6,122 bases of DNA from an uncultured Eisenbergiella sp. (lineage in GTDB: Bacteria > Bacillota > Clostridia > Lachnospirales > Lachnospiraceae), in NCBI GenBank assembly GCA_947626725.1, contig CANQTI010000118.1, forward strand, positions 1 to 6,122, written 5' to 3'. The notes under the pieces are model-generated. The model ran no database searches. It had not been told where the DNA came from and saw only the letters and a program-made list of their open reading frames with translations. Every line of letters begins with the position of its first letter. Positions within the stretch are counted from its first letter, which is position 1. This document shows, piece after piece, positions 1 to 5,611 of the stretch. The position numbers and the translations under genes are program-made.

Positions 1-146
1 AGACGCACGCCCAGATCGTTTTCCAGCAGATTGATCTGCTTGATCAGCGCGGTGGAAGTGATATATAGATCCTCGGCAGCCTTGTTGAAGCTGCCCGCCT
101 CCGCTACACGGATAAAGGACGTAAAATTGATATTATTGATGTTCAT
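1..146 (-). CDS. LysR-family transcriptional regulator, N-terminal part (runs off the window)
   Basis: The 48 complete codons visible encode the winged helix-turn-helix start of a LysR-type regulator. The pattern is typical: a hydrophobic first helix (NFTSFIRVAEAGSF), then the DNA-binding segment FNKAAEDLYITSTALIKQI at residues 20-38, then the LLENDLGVR stretch that leads into the linker helix. The family binds DNA as dimers or tetramers and usually responds to a small ligand held by a C-terminal periplasmic-binding-like domain, which is outside the window. The ATG at 144-146 is the natural start because the family motif begins a few residues later. The ribosome binding site is weak (AAGAGAA). 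A near-consensus promoter lies about 60 bp upstream. The target genes cannot be told from this fragment. Confidence 0.9.
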   Translation of the reverse strand, partial: MNINNINFTSFIRVAEAGSFNKAAEDLYITSTALIKQINLLENDLGVR

Positions 147-209
147 GAGCAGTTTCTCTTACAGCAGTCACATCGGGCATCAAACGCCCTCTTTACAGTT
201 TCTGCTGAT

Positions 210-238
210 ATTATATACGGTTAAACGGTCTTTTTCAA
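210..238 (-). promoter_or_regulatory. Sigma-A-type promoter for the LysR gene
   Basis: Reading the minus strand, TTGAAA (233-238) and a perfect TATAAT (210-215) are separated by exactly 17 bp. The expected transcription start is near 203, giving a leader of about 57 nt before the LysR ATG at 146. It lies downstream of the permease remnant's stop codon, so the regulator appears to be transcribed independently. No operator was recognised around it. Confidence 0.8.
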
Positions 239-258
239 GACGGATAACTGTGCGGGAT

Positions 259-477
259 TCAGATGCTCCCCCTTTTCAGTTCCTGAACGATCTCCACTTT
301 TTCTGCGCTGCGCAGGGAAAACAGCATCGCCGTCACCACGATAAAGATGACCATTATGGCGGCGATCCCGTATACACCCCAATCGATATAGAACATAAAC
401 GGCGTCATTCCTTTTGAGATCAGCGAATACATGATACAATGAATCAGCGTTATCGCCAGAAACGATATCCTGCACGA
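259..477 (-). pseudogene. C-terminal remnant of an FtsX/MacB-type ABC transporter permease
   Basis: This minus-strand frame encodes 72 residues without a stop. It has two hydrophobic segments, ISFLAITLIHCIMYSLI and WGVYGIAAIMVIFIVVTAML, then a charged tail (RSAEKVEIVQELKRGSI) and a stop. The layout of two last membrane spans followed by an 'I.e.Lk.' tail is the usual end of FtsX-like permeases, which in Firmicutes often move peptides or antimicrobials. The frame is closed upstream by TGA at 478-480, and further stops occur before the terminator at 551, so the rest of the protein is missing. An overlapping frame (upstream part around 470-550, with IELEYSDNRKTVIVQDI) may be its frameshifted continuation, but this is a guess. 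A small stand-alone two-span membrane protein starting at ATG 430-432 cannot be excluded, though no good ribosome binding site was seen. Confidence 0.5.
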
Positions 478-550
478 TCACCGTTTTACGGTTATCGCTG
501 TATTCCAGTTCTATCCCAGATCCTCTTTCCAGTAAAAACGGGGATCTCAT

Positions 551-582
551 AAAAATACCCGCCCGCAAAGTGCGGACGGGTA
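551..582 (-). terminator. Rho-independent terminator of the gpx-flavodoxin-ohrR operon
   Basis: On the minus strand, TACCCGTCCGCA and TGCGGGCGGGTA form a 12-bp stem with one G-U pair and a three-base loop (556-582), followed by a run of five T (551-555). It lies about 50 bp past the ohrR stop codon and would end the three-gene transcript. The permease remnant begins immediately after it. Confidence 0.9.
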
Positions 583-634
583 CATGATCCTGCCTTTCGT
601 CATTACAGCTTCGCGCCGTTTTTAAAAGCGTTTC

Positions 635-1084
635 CTATCCCTTTTTCGTCTCGCCCAGCCTTCCAAGCAGCTCATAAAGAATTCCATAGAGAAGCTGCGC
701 TTTTTCCGGATCCAGATCCACGCAGGCGGCGAGGCGCTGCGGCACAGAGAGCGCCTTTTCGCGCAGGGCAGTCCCTGTGTCGGTTATGGAAACGATCAGG
801 TCTCGTTCATCTTCTGTCGAGCGGCGCCGCGCCACATACCCCTTTTCCTCCAACCGTTTGAGCAAAGGCGTCAGCGTGCTGGAGTCGAGATACAGGTATT
901 TGCCGACCTCCTTCACCCGCAGCTCCTTATGCTCCCACATCACCATCATCGTGATATACTGCGTGTAGGTCAGATCCAGTTCATCCAGATAGGGCTTGTA
1001 GGCTTTCACGATCTCCTTCGCGCAGGCATAGAGAGGAAAACAGATCTGGTTTTCAAGTTTCAGTGGGTCAAATGGAACCGCCAT
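635..1084 (-). CDS. ohrR: OhrR, MarR-family organic hydroperoxide sensor and repressor
   Basis: A 149-residue MarR-family repressor. The sensing cysteine is Cys15 in LENQICF, and Tyr29 and Tyr40 occupy the same positions as the tyrosines that hydrogen-bond this cysteine in Bacillus subtilis OhrR. The winged helix-turn-helix follows: LDSSTLTPLLKRLEEKGYV (66-84) is the recognition region, and RRRSTEDERD (86-95) is the wing. In the family, oxidation of the reactive cysteine by organic peroxides or hypochlorite releases the dimer from its operator. Additional cysteines are Cys21 and Cys121. The second is close to where two-cysteine OhrR proteins (Xanthomonas type) carry their disulfide partner. 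The gene is the last of three in an operon, 15 bp after the flavodoxin, and its AAGGAG ribosome binding site overlaps that gene's stop. It probably represses its own operon. Confidence 0.93.
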   Translation of the reverse strand: MAVPFDPLKLENQICFPLYACAKEIVKAYKPYLDELDLTYTQYITMMVMWEHKELRVKEVGKYLYLDSSTLTPLLKRLEEKGYVARRRSTEDERDLIVSITDTGTALREKALSVPQRLAACVDLDPEKAQLLYGILYELLGRLGETKKG

Positions 1085-1099
1085 GATTTCTGCTTCTCC

Positions 1100-1507
1100 T
1101 TACGATATGATTTTCCTTGCAAAATCAGCGGCGGCCTTTTGGTCGGCCTCATTGGGCCTGCCCTTATGGAGCATCATGAACTCGCCCCGGCAGGAAAACT
1201 CTTCCTCCGCAACAGGGATTTTCTTCTCCGCAAGCAGCTTTTCCACATACCTGCGGGTGGATTTGACGGCGGCGGACGTGCTGAAATTCACGACTTTGCC
1301 CACGGACACATGGATGCCGCCGATGAATTTTTTTACTTCGTCGTCCACATCGAACGCATACGGGGCGCCGCCGAGGAACAGGATGTCCACGTCTTCGGTC
1401 AGCAGCTCCGACACCGTTTTCGCCTCCGCGCCGACCGCTTTCGCGATCGCCTCCGCGATCTTTTTCGTGTTGCCGCCTCTTGAATAGTACCGTACTGCGA
1501 TATTCAT
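1100..1507 (-). CDS. Small flavodoxin-family protein
   Basis: A 135-residue single-domain flavodoxin that would bind FMN and carry electrons in the cytoplasm. The phosphate-binding loop is SRGGNT (9-14), directly after the first beta strand (MNIAVRYY). A second flavin-contacting loop is likely at LGGAPYAFDVD (46-56). A cysteine at 107 lies in the segment EEFSCRGEF, which together with the KGRPNEAD stretch near the C-terminus is typical of a clostridial subgroup of short flavodoxins. The start is the ATG at 1505-1507, one base after the stop of the peroxidase gene, with AGGAGG about 12 bases upstream. A TTG 21 bases further upstream is in frame but has no better signal and precedes the flavodoxin fold. 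The one-base spacing implies translational coupling. The redox partner is unknown. A role in reducing the peroxidase or in repair after peroxide stress is inferred only from position. Confidence 0.88.
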   Translation of the reverse strand: MNIAVRYYSRGGNTKKIAEAIAKAVGAEAKTVSELLTEDVDILFLGGAPYAFDVDDEVKKFIGGIHVSVGKVVNFSTSAAVKSTRRYVEKLLAEKKIPVAEEEFSCRGEFMMLHKGRPNEADQKAAADFARKIIS

Positions 1508-1508
1508 G

Positions 1509-2051
1509 TCAAACCAGCACCTCCTCAACCATTGCCTTTACCCTGTCAAGCGGTTCCGTCGGCTCGAAGCGGGCGACGATCTCGCCGCCGCGGTCGATCA
1601 GAAACTTCGTGAAGTTCCATTTGATTTTGCCGTTGTTTTTGTAGTCGCTGTCCATCTTCTTCACGATCGGCTTCAGGATCAGCCCCATCGGCCCGGAGAA
1701 CCCGGCAAATGCGGTATGCTCCGTCAGATATTTGTAGAGCGGGATCGCGTTTTCACCGTTGACATCGATCTTGGCGAACTGCGGAAAGGTGATGCCATAC
1801 CGTCCGGTGCAGAAGCTGTGGATCTCCTCGTCGCTGCCCGGAGCCTGTTCCCCGAACTGATTGCAGGGAAAATCGAGGATCTCCAGCCCGTCCTTCTGAT
1901 GCAGCTCGTACAGGTTTTGAAGCTCGCTATACTGCGGTGTAAATCCGCACCCGGTCGCCGTGTTCACGATGAGAAGAACCTTCCCTTTGTAATCGTAAAG
2001 CGCCACCTCGCTTCCGTCCCGCGCTCTGATCCTGAAATCGTAGATGTTCAT
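1509..2051 (-). CDS. gpx: Glutathione peroxidase family thiol peroxidase
   Basis: A 180-residue full-length member of the glutathione peroxidase family (the B. subtilis homologue is called BsaA). It has a thioredoxin fold and reduces hydroperoxides in the cytoplasm. The peroxidatic residue is Cys35 in NTATGCGFTPQY, where animal enzymes carry selenocysteine. The tetrad partners are visible as Gln69 in CNQFGEQAPGS and Trp145-Asn146 in WNFTKFLID. Cys63 and Cys81 (FCTGRYGITFP) are also present. In the plant and bacterial non-selenium enzymes the cysteine equivalent to Cys81 resolves the oxidised form, and thioredoxin rather than glutathione is the reductant, which is likely here too. The start ATG has GGAGG seven bases upstream (2059-2063). 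It is the first gene of the operon and sits behind a consensus promoter and a candidate OhrR operator. Confidence 0.95.
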   Translation of the reverse strand: MNIYDFRIRARDGSEVALYDYKGKVLLIVNTATGCGFTPQYSELQNLYELHQKDGLEILDFPCNQFGEQAPGSDEEIHSFCTGRYGITFPQFAKIDVNGENAIPLYKYLTEHTAFAGFSGPMGLILKPIVKKMDSDYKNNGKIKWNFTKFLIDRGGEIVARFEPTEPLDRVKAMVEEVLV

Positions 2052-2072
2052 ATCGCTGCCTCCATTTGATTT

Positions 2073-2091
2073 CGCAAGATTTAATCTTTCG
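2073..2091. promoter_or_regulatory. Candidate OhrR operator
   Basis: A 19-bp imperfect inverted repeat has a perfect 13-bp core, AAGATT-T-AATCTT (2076-2088), and matching C/G bases outside one mismatched pair. It lies just downstream of the expected transcription start of the gpx promoter and ahead of the ribosome binding site, a position where a bound repressor blocks transcription. An A/T-rich centre with ATT-A-AAT symmetry is also, as far as I recall, a feature of the Bacillus OhrR operators. The assignment to OhrR rests on symmetry, position and the encoded repressor, not on a tested consensus. Confidence 0.55.
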
Positions 2092-2105
2092 CTATTGATA
2101 TGGCT

Positions 2106-2135
2106 ATTATAATCCTTCCGGTTTTAAGATGTCAA
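2106..2135 (-). promoter_or_regulatory. Sigma-A-type promoter of the gpx operon
   Basis: On the minus strand, a perfect TTGACA (2130-2135) and a perfect TATAAT (2106-2111) are 18 bp apart. Transcription should begin near 2099 and give a leader of about 48 nt before the gpx ATG. Such a strong promoter fits a gene set that is held off by a repressor and released under stress. Confidence 0.87.
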
Positions 2136-2188
2136 GACTGCGGGGAGAATTTCGATTGACCTGAAAAACGGAAGAATGGGTGAACAGC

Positions 2189-2230
2189 AAAAAGCCCTCG
2201 CCGATTCAGGCAGAACCGGAGAGGACTTTT
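2189..2230 (-). terminator. Terminator downstream of the surface-protein gene
   Basis: On the minus strand, AAAAGTCCTC pairs with GAGGGCTTTT (one G-U pair), and CCGGTT with AATCGG continues the stem inside after one mismatch. The loop is about 7 bases and the stem is followed by five T. It lies some 140 bp past the stop codon at 2367 and just upstream of the gpx promoter, so it separates the two transcription units. The stretch 2231-2366 between it and the gene holds nothing else I can recognise. Confidence 0.85.
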
Positions 2231-2366
2231 CGGCATTTGTGAGCGTGAATTGTTGGGGGTATCCTTGACTGAAATAAACATCCGTATATCGCAGCGATTC
2301 CGCCCCCGTTCTCTAACGTACCGGGACAGCCGTTCCTTTTGCGTTTAAATTTTTATGCGATCCGAT

Positions 2367-5297
2367 TTACCGCTGCTTTTTCCGCCAGAGCAGGATCGCC
2401 GCCAGGCCGCCCGCGCTTAAGGCCAGCAGCCATGTATACAGAGTCAGAGGCGTTTCGTCTCCGGTGGCAGGAAAGCTGGTCACGCTGCCGGGAGCATCGG
2501 CCGTGCTGCCGGAATCGTCGGTCATGCTGCCGGGGTCATCGGCCATGCTGCCGGAACCGTCGGCCGTGTTGCCAGGATCGTCGGCTGCGCTGCCGGAACC
2601 GTTGGCCGCGCTGCCGGGATCAGCCGGGAGCGTTGTGGCTTCGGCTTCCGCTTTCACGATCCGGAAGGTCACTGTCGTGCTGCCGTTAAAGTCTTTTATA
2701 CCCTTGATGGTCACGGTGGCCGTGCCCGCTTCCACGTTGTCAGTATAGATCAGCTCGTAGTCGGTCCCTTCCCTCAGCGTCTCCTCGCCGCCGGGGCCCA
2801 TGATGGTCACACGCACCTTCGGCGTGCGTTCCGAGCCGGTCCAGGTCTGATCCGGGATGGGGTCTACCGTCGCGTATGCCAGGTCGTTGCTGGACATGAT
2901 GGCAAATTTGGAGAATTGGTCGGTGGCAAAGCGGATGACGTCGTTCTGGACGGTCGAGGCCAGCCTCTCCTGTTTTCCGTCATGGGAGCGGACCACATAC
3001 ACGATACGGCCCGCGATCTGCTGCGACAGCAGGGGCAGACCGATGGAGATGGGCTGAGACAGTTCCGTGAGGTTGCCTACCGTCTTTCCGTTCACGCTGA
3101 GGACAATCTCGATCTCATAGACGGCATCTGCGCCCGAAACGGTCTCCTTATTCTCCTCTTTCACGTGCAGCACGGCGGACAACTCCGGCACCGTGACGGC
3201 ATCGGCCTCCTCCAGCGCGGCGCGGAGCTTATCGGCCGTCTCCTGGCTCATGCCGACGGGTACGCTGTCTTTGGCAAACATATCTATGGCGGCCATCAGC
3301 TTGCTCTCCGCTTCATCGTCCGGCTGCACGCCTGTTTCGACGTCCGTCCCTGCTTTCAGCACCGGCTCCTGATTGTCGGCCTGGATGACGCGCACCTCAA
3401 CTTCGGTATTGCCCGCCGCATCGGGGATGATGCGGTAGGTGAGATTTCCGTACTCGTCTTTTTCCCATCTCAGCGTGCAGCCGGAGACGGCCACCAACTC
3501 ATGGTCCGAGCCGTCGAGCGTTGCGGTCAGCTCGTCCAGCACCACAAAGTGATACTTCTCGTCCTTGGTGGAACCAGACTGCGATCCCCCGACGGGCAGC
3601 ACGTTTCTGACAGTGCAGTGGCATCCAACGTCATTGTCTACCTTCACATCGACCCACCGATAGGGCTGCGCCTCCACGATAGGCACGTTCACCGTGTCCG
3701 CTGTGGCGTCCACCGTGTAACAGGTGTGGATGCTGCCGGTCCCTTCATCAGATCCGATCGAATAAATCCAGACAGAGCCGCCGGTGACGCCGGACCCCAC
3801 TGCGTAGCCGTTTTTCAGCAGGAACCAGCCCTTCCCGCTGACCATCGTGCCGTTGTGCCCCACATATTCTCTTTCGAGAATTTCGCTCATTCCGTAGAGG
3901 CCGGTGGATTCCACGGCGTCGGGGATAGTGGCCGACAGCTTCGCACCGGCTTTGGCGGCCATCACTGTCACCGTGACGGATGTGGCATCCTCGTTCACTT
4001 GGACTATATAGCACTCTTTACCACTAACATTTTCGTACGTAGTGACGGAAGATACGCTGCCCTCCACAGAAATCGTATAATTGTCGTCATCCCCCGGCCC
4101 GACAGAGAAGCTGCTGCCGGGCAGAACGTAATTGTCCTTTTTCCCGATCCTATTCTCCGGATCCACATACTTGATTTCGATGGGCGTGGGCGCCTTGTCG
4201 TCGGCCCTGGTCGTGATAGTCATATCCTCTGAGCCGTCCGGCTCCACGAAGTAGGTCACAGACAACTCGCCGGTGGCACCGTTAAGATTATATTGCTTCT
4301 GTGTAACATGACCGCCCTCCACGTCCAGCGCACAGGCTTTGCCACTCAAATACAGCTCAGCACCCTGTTTTAGCTCATAGGAACCCGACAAAGAGCCATC
4401 GTAGCTACCGTTGGAATCCGTGACCCTGGTGACGTACCCGCCGGCATCCACAAGAGTGATCTTCACCGTAGAACCGGAGGCGTCGATCGCCATGATCTGC
4501 GGGCACGCCGTGATCTGCACGACAGCGCTGCCGTCACCGTCGTCCCGTATCTCGATCATTCCGCCGTCGAAGCTCACACTGTCACTGGAGTTTTCATCCG
4601 TCCCCGCGGTATAACCGTCCTCCAGTTCCATGCCAAGAGTCACGCGGCCTTCGCCGTCCGCAGAAAGGACGATGGGCGTACCGGCCCGGGCATCGGACAG
4701 CACATCGGCGCCGTCCGCGGTCAGGGAAATGATATGCTCCGCGCCTTCAAACAGGATCGAGACCGCAGCCGGCTCATCCGCCGTCGTCTGCGGCTCGTCG
4801 TTGAACGGCATACTGTTGTCAGCGGCAGGTACAGTTTCTCCGTCGTCCCCGTCATCTTCGCCGGACTCATCGGCAGTCCCGTCGTCTGCGGTGGCCGCGC
4901 CGGTCTTGTCGGCAGCCCCGTCGTCCCCGTCGTTTTCACCGGTCTCATCGGCAAGCACATTATTCTCGCCGGGCCCGCCGGTCTCATCGGCGAGCACATC
5001 ATCCTCGCCGGAGCCGCCGGTCTCCCCGACAGGCGCATCATCCTCGCCGGGCTCGCCAGCCTCCTCGCCGCTTCCGTCGTCCCCACCGGACTCATTGGCG
5101 GCCCCGTCATCCTCGCCGGGCTCCCCGGCAGGCGCGTCATCCCCGACAGCATCCGCCTCGTCCGGAATCTGCACGGACACATCCGCGCCCTGCTCCGTCT
5201 GCTCTGTGCCGGACATGTCTCCGGCCGTCACCTGGGCAGTTCCCATACTCAGCACCAGCGCCGCTGCCAGCAGCAGCGTGAAAAGGCGTTTTCTCAT
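2367..5297 (-). CDS. Large secreted cell-wall-anchored surface protein (FPATG sorting signal)
   Basis: A 976-residue surface protein. In order it shows: a signal peptide with a basic start and hydrophobic core (cleavage probably after QVTA, residue 25); an acidic Glu/Asp/Gly/Thr-rich low-complexity stalk to about 178 with 13-residue repeats; a long beta-rich region of unrecognised modules (about 180-640); a region (about 705-800) ending in FSKFAIMSS that resembles a common clostridial surface-protein module; an Ig-like repeat module (about 812-881, TWTG...GTDYELIY...TVTFRI); a Gly/Ser/Asp heptad spacer (about 893-939); and FPATG (942-946), a membrane span and a basic tail RKKQR. The last part is a sortase substrate signal, so the protein is expected to be covalently linked to the peptidoglycan. 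The start is ATG 5295-5297, because AGGAGG lies nine bases upstream. An ATG seven codons earlier would place that site inside the gene. Seven cysteines occur in the exported part, unusual for this class. Its job is not evident; adhesion or masking is plausible. Expression is probably phase-variable. Confidence 0.9.
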   Translation of the reverse strand: MRKRLFTLLLAAALVLSMGTAQVTAGDMSGTEQTEQGADVSVQIPDEADAVGDDAPAGEPGEDDGAANESGGDDGSGEEAGEPGEDDAPVGETGGSGEDDVLADETGGPGENNVLADETGENDGDDGAADKTGAATADDGTADESGEDDGDDGETVPAADNSMPFNDEPQTTADEPAAVSILFEGAEHIISLTADGADVLSDARAGTPIVLSADGEGRVTLGMELEDGYTAGTDENSSDSVSFDGGMIEIRDDGDGSAVVQITACPQIMAIDASGSTVKITLVDAGGYVTRVTDSNGSYDGSLSGSYELKQGAELYLSGKACALDVEGGHVTQKQYNLNGATGELSVTYFVEPDGSEDMTITTRADDKAPTPIEIKYVDPENRIGKKDNYVLPGSSFSVGPGDDDNYTISVEGSVSSVTTYENVSGKECYIVQVNEDATSVTVTVMAAKAGAKLSATIPDAVESTGLYGMSEILEREYVGHNGTMVSGKGWFLLKNGYAVGSGVTGGSVWIYSIGSDEGTGSIHTCYTVDATADTVNVPIVEAQPYRWVDVKVDNDVGCHCTVRNVLPVGGSQSGSTKDEKYHFVVLDELTATLDGSDHELVAVSGCTLRWEKDEYGNLTYRIIPDAAGNTEVEVRVIQADNQEPVLKAGTDVETGVQPDDEAESKLMAAIDMFAKDSVPVGMSQETADKLRAALEEADAVTVPELSAVLHVKEENKETVSGADAVYEIEIVLSVNGKTVGNLTELSQPISIGLPLLSQQIAGRIVYVVRSHDGKQERLASTVQNDVIRFATDQFSKFAIMSSNDLAYATVDPIPDQTWTGSERTPKVRVTIMGPGGEETLREGTDYELIYTDNVEAGTATVTIKGIKDFNGSTTVTFRIVKAEAEATTLPADPGSAANGSGSAADDPGNTADGSGSMADDPGSMTDDSGSTADAPGSVTSFPATGDETPLTLYTWLLALSAGGLAAILLWRKKQR
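2490..2615 (-). repeat. Six tandem 21-bp repeats encoding a Gly/Ser/Asp heptad spacer
   Basis: Six consecutive 21-bp units, each ending in GCTGCC or GTTGCC on the plus strand, with diverged copies at both edges. They encode seven-residue units of the type ADDPGSM, ADGSGSM and TDDSGST just ahead of the sorting signal. Such a stretch acts as a flexible wall-spanning spacer. Because the period is a multiple of three, gain or loss of copies would keep the reading frame. Confidence 0.9.
4941..5057 (-). repeat. Three tandem 39-bp repeats in the acidic stalk
   Basis: Units at 4941-4979, 4980-5018 and 5019-5057 each start GGTCTC and carry a CTCGCCGG segment. The first two are nearly identical. They encode 13-residue acidic units such as GGSGEDDVLADET and GGPGENNVLADET. 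Related but more diverged units extend on both sides through the rest of the low-complexity region (about 4764-5219). Confidence 0.85.
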
Positions 5298-5306
5298 GTC
5301 ACGTTT

Positions 5307-5312
5307 CCTCCT
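5307..5312 (-). promoter_or_regulatory. Ribosome binding site that fixes the surface-protein start
   Basis: A perfect AGGAGG on the minus strand lies nine bases before the ATG at 5295-5297. An in-frame ATG at 5316-5318 would put this site within the coding sequence and lacks its own comparable site, so the shorter protein beginning MRKRLFTLL is preferred. Confidence 0.85.
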
Positions 5313-5354
5313 CTTCATCTCAAGACAACACGGAAAGATATACGTAAAGATACC

Positions 5355-5428
5355 AAATCAGCGTTTCATTGCTCCCGCGGCGGTTCGCCAATGCTTTCCC
5401 GCCGGGCGGATATAGAAACAACTGATTT
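5355..5428 (-). promoter_or_regulatory. Long hairpin in the leader of the surface-protein gene
   Basis: On the minus strand, AAATCAG-tt-GTTTC (5415-5428) pairs with GAAAC-g-CTGATTT (5355-5367): 12 base pairs interrupted only by a small internal loop. Inside it a GC-rich stem can form (CCCGGCGG at 5399-5406 with CCGCC..GGG at 5374-5383), and CATTG/CAATG (5367-5371, 5389-5393) offers an alternative pairing. No T-run follows, so it is not a simple terminator. It would be part of the 5' untranslated RNA of the surface gene and could affect stability, translation or an attenuation choice. It matches no riboswitch I recognise. Confidence 0.5.
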
Positions 5429-5448
5429 CCTTTTGCGCTATATAAGAT

Positions 5449-5474
5449 TTATCAAAATGTCTACCTTTTGATAG
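5449..5474 (+). repeat. Left inverted repeat, candidate recombinase crossover site
   Basis: A 26-bp near-palindrome: TATCAAAA at the left and TTTTGATA at the right surround GTCTACC, with the central CT dinucleotide at 5461-5462. It matches the reverse complement of the repeat at 5599-5624 at 20 of 26 positions, including an unbroken GTCTACCTT. A short palindrome about 26 bp long with an asymmetric 2-bp centre is the design of Hin/Gin-type invertase sites. It lies between the surface-gene leader and the invertible segment. Confidence 0.8.
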
Positions 5475-5611
5475 TCGCCCGTTTTGAGCTTTCAAAGGCC
5501 GTGCGCCGTGAAAAAAGAAGTGAAGAAAGGGTGAAAAAAGATGCAGTTTACCGGCAAAAATCCTTGATAATACAGTCTGTTTCGGGTATAATTGGAAACT
5601 GTCAGAAGGTA
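5462..5611. other. Predicted 150-bp invertible promoter segment
   Basis: The segment lies between the central dinucleotides of two inverted 26-bp sites, next to a serine recombinase gene. It contains no credible gene, but holds one strong outward-facing promoter near its right end and a purine-rich tract (5510-5541). Recombination between inverted sites flips the intervening DNA. Both crossover points lie outside coding sequence, after the recombinase stop and before the surface-protein start, so inversion would change promoter direction only. In the orientation shown, the promoter faces away from the surface gene. I see no good promoter on the minus strand of the segment. Inversion is inferred, not observed. 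Confidence 0.75.
5564..5592 (+). promoter_or_regulatory. Strong promoter inside the invertible segment, now facing right
   Basis: On the plus strand, TTGATA (5564-5569) and a perfect TATAAT (5587-5592) are separated by exactly 17 bp. Transcription would start near 5599, at the edge of the right repeat, and run antisense into the 3' end of the recombinase gene. No gene lies on the plus strand there, which makes the direction pointless unless the segment flips. After inversion the same elements would lie at about 5481-5509 on the minus strand and start a leader of about 177 nt to the surface-protein ATG. Confidence 0.82.

Noticed and set aside
31..417. Plus-strand open frame of 128 codons at the left end
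   Set aside because: It is antisense to the LysR start, its promoter and the permease remnant, and shows no domain or translation signal.
221..568. Minus-strand open frame of 115 codons over the permease remnant
   Set aside because: Its TTG start is inside the operon terminator, and its C-terminal half is an out-of-frame reading of the membrane-span sequence, with high Arg/Gly/Asp content.
2861..2868. GGTCTACC, the eight-base centre of the right site
   Set aside because: There are no symmetric arms around it; coincidence within the coding sequence.
3636..3645. GTCTACCTTC, a ten-base match to the core of the inverted repeats
   Set aside because: The flanks show none of the TCAAA or TGA arms and no dyad symmetry, and it lies inside conserved coding sequence. 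A chance match is more likely than a third crossover site.
2916..4232. Long open frame of 438 codons on the plus strand
   Set aside because: It lies wholly antisense to the surface-protein gene, is rich in His/Arg/Gly as expected from the complement of its codon use, has no recognisable domain and no ribosome binding site.
5527..5567. AAAGGGTG followed after seven bases by ATG and an eight-codon peptide on the plus strand
   Set aside because: It lies upstream of the only promoter on that strand, so it would not be transcribed from it, and the peptide is too short to judge.
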